Shown: positions 25,806 to 34,635 of the stretch, piece by piece
Position numbering within the stretch: the stretch's first letter is position 1
Layout: the number at the start of each line of letters is the position of its first letter
Assembly (NCBI RefSeq): GCF_003259175.1
Contig: NZ_QGOK01000023.1
Span: 1 to 64,000 of the forward strand
DNA: 64,000 nucleotides
From: Marinomonas shanghaiensis
GTDB taxonomy: Bacteria > Pseudomonadota > Gammaproteobacteria > Pseudomonadales > Marinomonadaceae
Reading direction: 5' to 3'
Program-made: the position numbers and the translations under genes
The notes under the pieces: model-generated
What the model saw: only the letters and a program-made list of their open reading frames with translations
What the model was told of the DNA's origin: nothing
Databases searched by the model: none

Positions 25806-26810
25806 TCATTCGTCATTTGAACGGTATTTAAGTTTGTACTCTAATGCTTGCAATTCGGCGTCATCGGCTTGGTCGGCCGCTAACCTTTCTTGTTGTTTAC
25901 GGCGCAGATCAAAGTCAGCATACCTTTCGTTAGTCGAGTGCTCCATTTGCGCATGGCTGATTGAGCCAGCATCCGCTAATAATGGAAAACCATTGCTACT
26001 AATAATCTCGCCAACACGTGTTTGCCAAAACGCCATACGCGTTTCCATACGACTCTTGGCACGTAACTCAGCGGTTTCTAAAAAGATCACCACGAGCCGA
26101 TTTAGCGTGTCTATTTCATCTTCATTCAAATAGTTTTTAGCAATTAAAATATCTTGCTTACGTACTTTATCGCCTTTCCAACTGAGTAATCCAAAATGGC
26201 CATCATCAGGATTAGCGCGGGCACAAATCAGCTCGGCGGCGGTCTGTTGTGTTACCGCATAAATCAATAGATTTTGCACCATGGCGAAAAACTGTTGAGT
26301 GTTTTTATCACTCTTATCGTAATCGCTGCTAAGAGCAAACAACTCACGTACTTTTTGGTAAAAACGTTTTTCTGAAGCACGAATATCACGGATGCGCGCC
26401 AACATCTCATCAAAATAATCGGGGCGACCATCGGGATTTTTCAAACGCTCGTCATCCATTACGAAGCCCTTATGTAAATACTCGCTCAGTACGGTACTCG
26501 CCCAGCGACGAAACTGCACACCACGCGGAGAACGCACTCTATAACCCACAGCCAAAATAGCATCTAGGTTGTAGTGTACAACCTTATATTTTTTGCCATC
26601 AGAAGCAGTTGTCAACCATTGGTTGACAACTGCTTCTTGGACCAACTCCCCATCAACAAAAATCGCTTTAAGATGCTTAGCTACATTTTGTTTAGAGGTG
26701 AGAAAAAGCTCAGCCATGTCCAGCTGACTGAGCCAGACCGTGCCGCTATCTGCTCGCAGTTGAATCCGGTTTTTTCCGTCTTCTGTGGTATATAAGATCA
26801 GTTCATTCAT
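25806..26810 (-). CDS. RhuM family protein
   Basis: A 334-residue protein of the virulence RhuM family (phage KilA-N/Bro-like N terminus; first described on a Salmonella pathogenicity island). Residues 1-110 contain the family blocks VWLSQLDMAELF, YKVVHYNLDAILAVGYRVRSPRGVQFRRWA and LSEYLHKGFVMDDERL. The C-terminal half contains a Fic/DOC-like helical region with LLSWKGDKV. Biochemical function is unknown; the family is frequent in genomic islands and near restriction systems. Here it stands alone with no defence partner within 13 kb. A 17-bp perfect palindrome lies inside its coding sequence. Confidence 0.88.
   Translation of the reverse strand: MNELILYTTEDGKNRIQLRADSGTVWLSQLDMAELFLTSKQNVAKHLKAIFVDGELVQEAVVNQWLTTASDGKKYKVVHYNLDAILAVGYRVRSPRGVQFRRWASTVLSEYLHKGFVMDDERLKNPDGRPDYFDEMLARIRDIRASEKRFYQKVRELFALSSDYDKSDKNTQQFFAMVQNLLIYAVTQQTAAELICARANPDDGHFGLLSWKGDKVRKQDILIAKNYLNEDEIDTLNRLVVIFLETAELRAKSRMETRMAFWQTRVGEIISSNGFPLLADAGSISHAQMEHSTNERYADFDLRRKQQERLAADQADDAELQALEYKLKYRSNDE
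26601..26637. repeat. 17-bp perfect hairpin inside the RhuM gene
   Basis: AGAAGCAGTTGTCAACC (26601-26617), a 3-nt ATT loop and its exact inverse (26621-26637) lie in the coding region for residues about 58-70 (QEAVVNQWLTTAS). A perfect 17-bp stem with a 3-nt loop in a conserved protein segment is far beyond normal coding constraint. Confidence 0.85.
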
Positions 26811-27077
26811 GCATTGATTTCCTTATCAGAATTTAAGTGAGTGAGTATGCATAACAGCCATACTATGCGGCGCCTTTTGGACTGATCATTTTAGGTATGC
26901 AACAACCTTTCATTTAATTTAATTTATCAAAATATATTTTTCTTGGAAGGTTGCAGAGAATAGGGGAAAGTAGAGGAACTCTCAACCAAATCGGTCCAAT
27001 CAAACCAGTCCAAGCGCTTATGCAACACTTAATATTAGAGTAAGATATGACCACTAAAAATAACAATAGAGGTCGAT

Positions 27078-28028
27078 ATGGACATAGGTCTGGCCAAGCA
27101 TTTAAAGCTGACTCAACTGCGCTTAATTTCGGTCATTGCCGAGCACGGTCAGCTGGGTATTGCCGCTGATGAAATGGCGATGACGCAGCCTGCGGCGTCG
27201 CGTATGTTGAGTGAAATAGAGCAAACCATTGGTACGCGTTTGTTCATTCGTCACGCCAAAGGCATGGAGCCGACACTGGTTGGTCAAGCTGTGGCACGTC
27301 GGGCCCATAATTTATTGGTTGAGCTGCGAGATCTTGCCCGAGAAGTGGGCGAACTAAAAGAAGGTGGCGGCGGAACCACCTCAATTGGCGCGGTAACCGG
27401 CGCGGCCGTCGGTTTTGTGATTCCCGCCATTCAACAATTACGCGCCATCGCACCGAAGGCCGAAATTGATATCAACGTTGATACCAGTGATATTTTAGTA
27501 CGAGACTTGATCGCTGGGCACAATGATTTTGTCTTGGCGCGCATCCCCAAACAATACGACGCCAATGAATTTGAGATTTACCCTGCACGAACGGAATCGG
27601 TCACACTCGTGGTGCGTAAAGAGCACCCATTAGCCAATCTTGATAAAGTCCGCGTCAAAGACCTCGCTCATTTTGAATGGGTGATGCAATCTCATCGCGC
27701 CCCCATTCGCGAGGCTGTCGAAGCGGCTTTTATGGAAGAACGCGCGGAACTGCCCTTAAGCATTACCAACAGCACCTCTTTATTGGCATTAATTGCAATT
27801 CTAGTGTCTTCCAACGCGATTGCGCCGATGGCGAGAGAGGTCAGTGATTTACTGGTCGGTCATAAAGTAAAAGCCGACCTCAAAACACTGAAATTGGACA
27901 AAAAAATTGTCATGAGCCCGTATTATTTATTGCAAATGCGCGGCCGTCAGCTATCGCCTCTTGCCAATCAACTTAAACGCTTGGTGTTGGCGGAGCTGGA
28001 GCAAAAACCCATAAAAAGCGAGGCATAA
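27078..28028 (+). CDS. LysR family regulator, GbpR-like
   Basis: A 316-residue regulator with a helix-turn-helix at about 9-67 (LRLISVIAEHGQLGIAADEMAMTQPAASRMLSEIE) and a sugar-acid or sugar responsive effector domain. The opening is very like GbpR of Agrobacterium, which represses or activates the chvE-gguABC genes according to galactose or arabinose. Here the full chvE-ggu set lies next door, convergent rather than divergent, so GbpR-like control of that operon is the natural inference. GAGG precedes ATG 27078. Confidence 0.88.
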   Translation: MDIGLAKHLKLTQLRLISVIAEHGQLGIAADEMAMTQPAASRMLSEIEQTIGTRLFIRHAKGMEPTLVGQAVARRAHNLLVELRDLAREVGELKEGGGGTTSIGAVTGAAVGFVIPAIQQLRAIAPKAEIDINVDTSDILVRDLIAGHNDFVLARIPKQYDANEFEIYPARTESVTLVVRKEHPLANLDKVRVKDLAHFEWVMQSHRAPIREAVEAAFMEERAELPLSITNSTSLLALIAILVSSNAIAPMAREVSDLLVGHKVKADLKTLKLDKKIVMSPYYLLQMRGRQLSPLANQLKRLVLAELEQKPIKSEA

Positions 28029-28032
28029 AAAA

Positions 28033-28065
28033 AGCGAGTCGGTTGCTTTCAAAACCGAACTCGCT
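28033..28065 (-). terminator. terminator of the sugar operon
   Basis: AGCGAGT-CGGTT (28033-28044) pairs with AACCG-A-ACTCGCT (28053-28065), one bulged A. On the minus strand a run of seven T follows directly. It ends the chvE...aldehyde dehydrogenase operon and lies four bases beyond the convergent LysR stop. Confidence 0.85.
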
Positions 28066-28114
28066 AAAACCCGCCTTGGGCTTCTTAACGGAAAGTCATG
28101 TCTCAATCTACACG

Positions 28115-29629
28115 CTAGCCAAGCAGATCTTTTGGCAACAAGGCCTTAGGTATATTTTGATAACATACAGGACGCAAAAAGCGACGAATCGACAAGGTAC
28201 CGACCGATGTGGCACCGAAGTTTGTCGACGCGGGATAAGGGCCGCCGTGCACCATGGTGTCGTTTACTTCCACACCGGTTGGGAAACCATTCGCTAGCAA
28301 GCGTCCTGCTTTGCGTTCCAACACGGGCAAGAGTTTCTGACACGCCGCGTAATCGCCTTCATCAAGATGAATAGTACAGGTTAGCTGACCCTCCAAATGA
28401 CGCGCTAACTCGACCATTTGCGCCACACTGTCTGCCAAGACAACTAAGCCAAGTGGGCCAAATACTTCATGATGTAATGTCGGATGATCCAACCACGCTT
28501 GCCCCGTTACCGTAAATAAGTTTGGTCGTGCGGTACGATCCTTGGTATCTGCCGAACGAACCACCGCTTGAATACCCGTTTTCTCAATCGCGGCCACACC
28601 AGAACGATAGGCATCAGCAATGCCGTCGGTGAGCATGGTTTGCGCAGCGACATCAGACAAAGACGCACTCGCCGCCGCTATCATGCCTTGTGAGTCCGCG
28701 TTGTCTAACATCACTGCAATGCCTGGATTGGTACAGAACTGCCCCGCTCCCATTGTCAAAGAAGCCGCCCAACCTTTGCCTAACTCTTGCCCTCGATTCT
28801 TCACCGCTTCTGGCATCACGAACATAGGATTCACAGAACCCAATTCACCAAAAAATGGAATGGGTTCAGGACGCGCCGCACACAAATCAAACAAAGCGCG
28901 GCCACCGGCCAAGCTGCCAGTAAAACCAACTGCTTTAATTAATGGATGCTGAACCAGAGCCTGCCCAACTTGACGGTTGCCCCCTTGGATCAAAGAAAAC
29001 ACACCCGCTGGCATCTTGCAGCGTTGAATCGCTTTATCAATGGCTTGCGCGACTAATTCGCCCGTTCCAGGATGGGCAGAGTGGCCTTTCACCACAACCG
29101 GACAGCCTGCGGCAAGAGCCGCCGCCGTATCGCCGCCCGCGGTGGAAAACGCCAGTGGAAAGTTAGACGCACCAAACACGGCAACAGGGCCGATTGGGCG
29201 TTGTATCATGTACATATCTGGACGCGGTAAAGGTGTACGGTTTGGCAAGGCTTCATCAAAACGACGATCTAAATATTCGCCCGATACAATGCGCTCAGCG
29301 AATAACCGCAGTTGCCCTGTTGTTCGGCCCCGCTCCCCTTGCAAACGGGCAGCAGGCAAACCTGTCTCTTGCACACCGATTTCGGTAATGAGATCACCTA
29401 ATACATCGATTTCGTCAGCAATAGCATTTAGAAACGCGGCACGCTCTTCCCGAGAAGAATAACCAAATGTCTCAAAAGCCGCCTCGGCCGCTTCTACTGC
29501 CGCATCCACATCCGACACGCGACCAACGGCAAATTCATAAGAAGGCCCAGAAGAAGGCTCGGAAGAAAATGTCGCGTCGCCCTTTACCCATTTACCGGCA
29601 ATAAAATGCTGTCCCGTTAACATACTCAC
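28115..29629 (-). CDS. aldehyde dehydrogenase, 2-oxoglutarate-semialdehyde (2,5-dioxovalerate) type
   Basis: A 504-residue NAD(P)+-dependent dehydrogenase that would oxidise 2-oxoglutarate semialdehyde to 2-oxoglutarate, the last step of non-phosphorylative pentose or sugar-acid breakdown. The catalytic Cys lies in GAGQFCTNPG and the general-base Glu in PFFGELGSVNP; the opening MLTGQHFIAGKWVKGDATF and the GHSAHPGTG block match the AraE/KgsD branch. It is the last gene of the sugar operon, separated from the dehydratase gene by 251 bases of palindromic repeats. The substrate is inferred from the neighbours. Confidence 0.88.
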   Translation of the reverse strand: MSMLTGQHFIAGKWVKGDATFSSEPSSGPSYEFAVGRVSDVDAAVEAAEAAFETFGYSSREERAAFLNAIADEIDVLGDLITEIGVQETGLPAARLQGERGRTTGQLRLFAERIVSGEYLDRRFDEALPNRTPLPRPDMYMIQRPIGPVAVFGASNFPLAFSTAGGDTAAALAAGCPVVVKGHSAHPGTGELVAQAIDKAIQRCKMPAGVFSLIQGGNRQVGQALVQHPLIKAVGFTGSLAGGRALFDLCAARPEPIPFFGELGSVNPMFVMPEAVKNRGQELGKGWAASLTMGAGQFCTNPGIAVMLDNADSQGMIAAASASLSDVAAQTMLTDGIADAYRSGVAAIEKTGIQAVVRSADTKDRTARPNLFTVTGQAWLDHPTLHHEVFGPLGLVVLADSVAQMVELARHLEGQLTCTIHLDEGDYAACQKLLPVLERKAGRLLANGFPTGVEVNDTMVHGGPYPASTNFGATSVGTLSIRRFLRPVCYQNIPKALLPKDLLG

Positions 29630-29740
29630 TCCTCTCTTTTTATTTAATTAAATAAACAACCCCACCCCAAGAGGCGAGATATCGGTGTTTCATACGTCAT
29701 TCCCGCGAAGGAGGCTGTTGCTAAACGACTTCCGTCGGTC

Positions 29741-29873
29741 TTGTAGGTCGCGCATTTATGCCGACAAAAAACTCGTCACGACAAATTACGTCTTGTCGGG
29801 CTAAAGCCACGACCTACAAAACAATATACAAATCAACCCATTGTAGGCCGGATGAACCAAGGTGTAATCTGGC
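29741..29873. repeat. palindromic intergenic repeats (REP/BIME-like) inside the sugar operon
   Basis: A 79-bp imperfect palindrome has outer arms TTGTAGGTCG (29741-29750) and CGACCTACAA (29810-29819) and inner arms CCGACAA (29761-29767) and TTGTCGG (29793-29799). A second, smaller one, GCCGGAT...ATCTGGC, follows at about 29846-29873. Such elements often protect upstream mRNA and lower expression of the gene after them, here the aldehyde dehydrogenase. Confidence 0.75.
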
Positions 29874-29880
29874 TCTTTAA

Positions 29881-31641
29881 TTAATGGCTATCTTTTGGCA
29901 CCGCTGCACCGCGACAGCCTTTTAGGAAGTCAAAATCGGCTCCCGTATCGGCGCCCTGTACATGGTCATGGAATAGTTTGATATAACCACTTTTTGGTGC
30001 TTCCAAATGACTTGTCCAGTTCGCTAAGCGTGTTGCCATTTCTTCATCGGAAATGTCCACATGAAGGCGGCGGTTTTCTACGTCTAATTCAATCATGTCG
30101 CCATTTTGAATAACGGCTAATGGTCCGCCCGCTGCGGCTTCTGGTGTCGTATGTAGAACCACGGTGCCATAAGCGGTTCCCGACATACGCGCATCAGAAA
30201 TACGCACCATGTCTTTAATGCCTTTGCGCAGCACTTTTGGCGGCAAACCCATATTGCCCACTTCCGCCATACCTGGATAACCTTTCGGCCCACAGTTTTT
30301 CAATACCATGACGCAGTTTTCATCAATGTCCAACGCCTCGTCATTGATCTTCGCTTTGTAATCATCAATGTCTTCAAACACCACCGCACGTCCACGGTGT
30401 TGCAATAAATGAGGTGACGCCGCAGAAGGTTTTAATACCGCACCCAATGGCGCAAGATTGCCTTTCAATACAACAATGCCACCTTTTTGTGTCAGTGCTT
30501 TTTCCACCGGCAAAATCACATCTGGGTTCCAGTTACGAACCTCTTTCACTTCGTCCCAAATGGATTCACCAGACACGGTGATGGCATTTTTATGCAGTTT
30601 TCCCGCTTCCGCCAAATGCTTGATTACCACAGGCAAGCCACCCGCATAGAAAAATTCTTCCATCAAATATTTGCCGGACGGCATGAGGTTTACTATGGTG
30701 GCAATGTTCTGGCCCAGCTTGTCCCAATCATCCAGATTCAGGTCTACGCCCACTCGACCCGCAATAGCGAGTAAATGAATCACCGCATTGGTAGAACCAC
30801 CAATCGCGCCGTTGACTCGAATCGCATTTTCAAAGGCTTGGCGAGTCAAAATATCAGACGGTTTCAGATCGTCTTTCACCATGTCAACAATACGACGGCC
30901 CGTAAGATGCGCCATGACTCGACGACGGCTATCTACCGCTGGAATCGCTGCGTTCCCAGACAGCGCCATACCCAGCGCTTCTGCCATAGAGGCCATGGTG
31001 CTGGCGGTGCCCATGGTGTTACAACCGCCGGCAGAGCGGGACATGGACTGTTCGGCTTCGAGGAAGTCTTCTTGGGTCATCTTGCCTGCTTTGATGTCTT
31101 CCGACATTTGCCACAAGGCCGTACCCGATCCCACGCGCTCACCTCTAAAATAGCCGTTTAACATCGGGCCACCAGACACCACAATCGCGGGAATATCGAC
31201 ACTGCATGCGCCCATCAGCAACGCGGGCGTGGTTTTGTCACAACCTGCCAATAAGACAACACCGTCAAGTGGATTGGCTCGCAAAGCCTCTTCCACATCC
31301 ATCGCGGCCATATTGCGATACATCATGGCTGTTGGCCGCAGCGAACTTTCGCCTACCGAGAACACAGGAAACTCGAGTGGCAAACCTCCAGCTTCATAAA
31401 TACCGTGTTTCACTCGGTCAGCAAGTTCGCGCAAATGCGCATTACAAGGGGTAAGCTGAGACCAAGTATTACAAATCCCAATAACAGGGCGACCATCGAA
31501 TAAATCCGCTGGCAAACCTTGATTCTTCATCCAACTGCGATGATAAATATGATCACGAGAAGTACCGCCAAACCATTCGGTTGAACGCAATTTGCGGGGC
31601 CATTCTTTTGGTACGAACGTGTTTTTTTCAGAATCACTCAT
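29881..31641 (-). CDS. sugar-acid dehydratase, IlvD/Edd family (L-arabonate type)
   Basis: A 586-residue iron-sulphur dehydratase. Cys ligands lie in ICNTWSQLTPCN, GCDKTTPALLMG and GGCNTMGTAST. The reading SRDHIYHRSWMKNQG near the start and the total length mark the pentonate/hexonate branch (L-arabonate, D-xylonate, L-fuconate dehydratases) rather than the amino-acid enzyme IlvD. It would turn the sugar acid into 2-keto-3-deoxy acid. ATG 31641 follows GGAGG and overlaps the stop of the upstream dehydrogenase gene by four bases; the frame reaches back to 31680 without need. Confidence 0.9.
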   Translation of the reverse strand: MSDSEKNTFVPKEWPRKLRSTEWFGGTSRDHIYHRSWMKNQGLPADLFDGRPVIGICNTWSQLTPCNAHLRELADRVKHGIYEAGGLPLEFPVFSVGESSLRPTAMMYRNMAAMDVEEALRANPLDGVVLLAGCDKTTPALLMGACSVDIPAIVVSGGPMLNGYFRGERVGSGTALWQMSEDIKAGKMTQEDFLEAEQSMSRSAGGCNTMGTASTMASMAEALGMALSGNAAIPAVDSRRRVMAHLTGRRIVDMVKDDLKPSDILTRQAFENAIRVNGAIGGSTNAVIHLLAIAGRVGVDLNLDDWDKLGQNIATIVNLMPSGKYLMEEFFYAGGLPVVIKHLAEAGKLHKNAITVSGESIWDEVKEVRNWNPDVILPVEKALTQKGGIVVLKGNLAPLGAVLKPSAASPHLLQHRGRAVVFEDIDDYKAKINDEALDIDENCVMVLKNCGPKGYPGMAEVGNMGLPPKVLRKGIKDMVRISDARMSGTAYGTVVLHTTPEAAAGGPLAVIQNGDMIELDVENRRLHVDISDEEMATRLANWTSHLEAPKSGYIKLFHDHVQGADTGADFDFLKGCRGAAVPKDSH

Positions 31642-32408
31642 ACCCAACCTCCATCCACGATAAAGTTCTGCGCCGAACACATAGCCGACGCATCGGATCC
31701 TAAAAACAGTGCCATATTGGCGATGTGTTCAGGCAGCACTTTGCCTGCTAGGCATTGGCTTTGTTTAATTTTTTCTTCAGCGGCATCATCCACCCACATG
31801 CGCAGTTGTTTCTCTGTCATTACCCAGCCTGGCACCAAGGTATTCACACGAATACCAGCACCGCCTAAATCTCGGGCAAGGGAGCGTGTTAAACCGTGCG
31901 TTGCGGCTTTGCTCGTACCGTAAGTTGGATAGCCTGCCGTTGCCATCATCCAGCCCACTGAGCCAAAATTGATAATCGAACCACCACCGAGTTTTCGCAT
32001 CATGGGCGCGACCGCTTGGGCGGCAAACATGGCGTGCTTGATGTTCACCCCAACCAGCTCATCGAAGCGTTCTTCTGTCAGTGATTCCAAAGAATGGCGC
32101 ACATCGTTAGCGGCATTGTTCAATAAAACCGATATGGGCCCAAACGCCTCTGCAGCGGCGCGAATTTTGCTCTGATAATCTTGAATCTGAGTGATGTCAC
32201 AGACCTCAAAGCGCACCTCGTGACCGTCTTTTTTCAGACGTTTGGCCAGCGCCATACCGGCTTTTTCATCTAAATCGACAAAAGCCGTCTTCGCTCCTTG
32301 CCTCGCATACGCTTCAACAATGGCCGCACCAATCCCAGTTGCGCCGCCAGAAATAAACACCGACCGCTCTTTCAAGTCTGGGTATACGGCGTTTTTTGTC
32401 TTATTCAT
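31638..32408 (-). CDS. SDR family sugar dehydrogenase
   Basis: A 256-residue NAD(P)+-dependent short-chain dehydrogenase. The coenzyme site is SGGATGIGAAI, the structural block is LLNNAAND, and the active-site pair is YPTYGTSKA. Position in the operon suggests it oxidises the imported aldose (arabinose, galactose or xylose) at C1 to the lactone. It overlaps both neighbours by four bases, so translation is coupled. No separate lactonase is present in the operon, so lactone opening may be spontaneous or encoded elsewhere. Confidence 0.88.
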   Translation of the reverse strand: MNKTKNAVYPDLKERSVFISGGATGIGAAIVEAYARQGAKTAFVDLDEKAGMALAKRLKKDGHEVRFEVCDITQIQDYQSKIRAAAEAFGPISVLLNNAANDVRHSLESLTEERFDELVGVNIKHAMFAAQAVAPMMRKLGGGSIINFGSVGWMMATAGYPTYGTSKAATHGLTRSLARDLGGAGIRVNTLVPGWVMTEKQLRMWVDDAAEEKIKQSQCLAGKVLPEHIANMALFLGSDASAMCSAQNFIVDGGWV

Positions 32409-33373
32409 AGCGAGGTTACCTCTGTATTGAGTTCATCCGCTTTTGCCAAGACATTGCGTAATGGCAGGCCAAAAGTAGGTGAGGAAATTTCAAACACATC
32501 ACCCTCTTGCGTCTGAACACCATCAGCAAACGACAAGGTCGCCGTACCAAACATGTGCACATGCAGATCGCCTGGTTGGCGGAAAATCGAGTATTTAAAA
32601 TGATGGTGCTCTAGGTTCTTAAAGGTATGCGACATATTGTCTTCACCGGATAAAAAGCCTTTTTCCCACAAGGTTTTCTCGCCACGCTCAATACGTGAAT
32701 GACCATCGATGTGCATGGGCAATTCCCCCACCAGCAATTCAGGACCAAAGGAGGCTGGGCGTAATTTTGAATGAGCTAGGTACAAATAGTTTTGACGCTC
32801 TGTGATGTGATCGGAAAATTCATTTGCCAAGGTATAACCCAAACGGTGTACTTTGCCGTCGTCGCCCACCAAGTAAAAACCCGCGATTTCAGGCTCTTCG
32901 CCGCCATCCAAAGCAAAGGCAGGCGAAGGCAAAGCGCCACCTGGTGCGATTACACCAGCGCCATTGCCTTTATAAAACCATTCAGGCTGCACGCCTTCTT
33001 GACCGTCTTTTGGTTTGCCACCTTCAACGCCCATCTGGAAAATTTTCATCGAATCAGTCAGTTCTTCGCTTTTCGCGTGCATGGCATTACGAGTCGCCGC
33101 CGAACCAAGATGTGTCAAACCAGTCCCCGTCAGATACATGTGCGCTGGATCAGGATGACGCACTGGGCAGTCTAGCTGGTTGTTATTGGCTAATTCAGAT
33201 AAGTTTACCGACTCTCCCACGCCATGTTTTTCAATAATAGACTTCAGCGACACGCCATTTTTAACGGCTTCCGTGGCGAGTTCGTAAACACTCGATGTAC
33301 CAAGAACAAGATGGGCTTCATCGCCTTCGCGACACACCACGCCACCTTGTTTAATTTGAGATAAAAACAACAT
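32405..33373 (-). CDS. gguC: GguC / AraD1 family protein (fumarylacetoacetate hydrolase fold)
   Basis: A 322-residue protein of the FAH fold, in the GguC/AraD1 family that always travels with chvE-gguAB. Family blocks are CPVRHPDPAHMYLTGTGLTHLGSAATRNAMH, GALPSPAFALDGGEEPE and the metal-site region YLVGDDGKVHRLGYTLANEFSDH. It most likely acts on the 2-keto-3-deoxy sugar acid made by the dehydratase, taking the place of the AraD dehydratase missing here. The exact reaction is inference. It is in close spacing with gguB (27 bases). Confidence 0.85.
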   Translation of the reverse strand: MLFLSQIKQGGVVCREGDEAHLVLGTSSVYELATEAVKNGVSLKSIIEKHGVGESVNLSELANNNQLDCPVRHPDPAHMYLTGTGLTHLGSAATRNAMHAKSEELTDSMKIFQMGVEGGKPKDGQEGVQPEWFYKGNGAGVIAPGGALPSPAFALDGGEEPEIAGFYLVGDDGKVHRLGYTLANEFSDHITERQNYLYLAHSKLRPASFGPELLVGELPMHIDGHSRIERGEKTLWEKGFLSGEDNMSHTFKNLEHHHFKYSIFRQPGDLHVHMFGTATLSFADGVQTQEGDVFEISSPTFGLPLRNVLAKADELNTEVTSL

Positions 33374-33400
33374 AAATTGCTCCTTAACACGCTGCGTTTG

Positions 33401-34603
33401 TTAACGCGCTTTTTGTTTGTTGTAGACGTCGAAAATAACCGCAGCGAGCAAGACCAAGCCCTTGATCACCTGCTGCCAATCAATCCCTATACCCAATATC
33501 GACATCCCGTTGTTCATCACGCCCATAATGAAGGCACCAATCACCGCGCCAATGACTTTACCCACACCGCCCGTCATAGAGGCACCACCAATAAATACGG
33601 CGGCGATAACATCCAATTCAAAAGCAAAACCGGCTTTGGGCGTCGCGGTGTTCAAGCGAGCGGCAAAAATTAATCCTGCTAGAGCTGCCAACATGCCCAT
33701 GTTGGCAAAGGTTAGAAACGTTAAACGCTCAGTATTAATGCCAGACAACTTAGCGGCTTTTACATTGCCACCTAAGGCATAGATTCGACGACCAATCGTC
33801 GTGCTGTTGGTGATAAAGGTATAGATTGCGATCAGTACCGCCATGGTGATCAATACATTTGGCAAACCACGATAGGTACTCAACATGTAAGATAGGTAGA
33901 TGATGGCAATCGTAATTAAAGCGTTCTTAGCAATAAAGAAAGCAAAAGGCTCATCTTGAATGCCGTACTTTAAGGCTCTAGCACGGCTGCGAGCAGCCAA
34001 GAAAACAATGGCACTGGCGGCTAAGACACCCAATACCAATGCCGTGATGTTTGGACGTCCTGCCCCGAATACATCTGGAATAAAGCCGGTGCTTAGTAAC
34101 TGAAAGCTTTCAGGAAATGGTCCGATGGATTGCCCTTCCAGTAAGGTCAGCGTCAAACCACGAAAAACCAACATGCCTGCCAAGGTGACAATAAAAGCCG
34201 GAATTTTCCAATAAGCGATCCAGTAACCCTGTATTCCACCGATAATTAAGCCGACTAACAAACACACAGGCACCACAATAATAGTGGGTAAATTGTAGTT
34301 GACCGCCATCACAGCGGCTAACGCGCCAATGAATCCCGCCACAGACCCTACTGAGAGATCAATGTGTCCAGCGACAATCACCAGCAACATGCCAATCGCC
34401 ATGATGATGATGTAGCTGTTTTGTAAAAATAAATTGGTTAAGTTGACCGGACGCATCAAAATGCCATCGGTCAAAAATTGAAACATCCCCATGATGACCA
34501 CAAGCGCAATCAACATGCCGTAATCACGCATATGTGATTTAAGGTAGCTGGTAACAGAAGGTGCGGCTTGCACTGCTGTAGAGGTGTCTTTTGTTGTTGC
34601 CAT
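33401..34603 (-). CDS. gguB: multiple sugar ABC transporter permease
   Basis: A 400-residue inner-membrane permease of the RbsC/XylH type with about ten membrane segments. The blocks GHIDLSVGSVAGF, IPAFIVTLAGMLVFRG-like and NVKAAKLSGINTERL are typical. It forms the channel through which the sugar delivered by ChvE enters; gguA drives it. The order chvE-gguA-gguB-gguC equals that of Agrobacterium. Confidence 0.92.
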   Translation of the reverse strand: MATTKDTSTAVQAAPSVTSYLKSHMRDYGMLIALVVIMGMFQFLTDGILMRPVNLTNLFLQNSYIIIMAIGMLLVIVAGHIDLSVGSVAGFIGALAAVMAVNYNLPTIIVVPVCLLVGLIIGGIQGYWIAYWKIPAFIVTLAGMLVFRGLTLTLLEGQSIGPFPESFQLLSTGFIPDVFGAGRPNITALVLGVLAASAIVFLAARSRARALKYGIQDEPFAFFIAKNALITIAIIYLSYMLSTYRGLPNVLITMAVLIAIYTFITNSTTIGRRIYALGGNVKAAKLSGINTERLTFLTFANMGMLAALAGLIFAARLNTATPKAGFAFELDVIAAVFIGGASMTGGVGKVIGAVIGAFIMGVMNNGMSILGIGIDWQQVIKGLVLLAAVIFDVYNKQKAR

Positions 34604-34635
34604 TATTATTGCTCCCGCCGTTATTATTGCTATCG

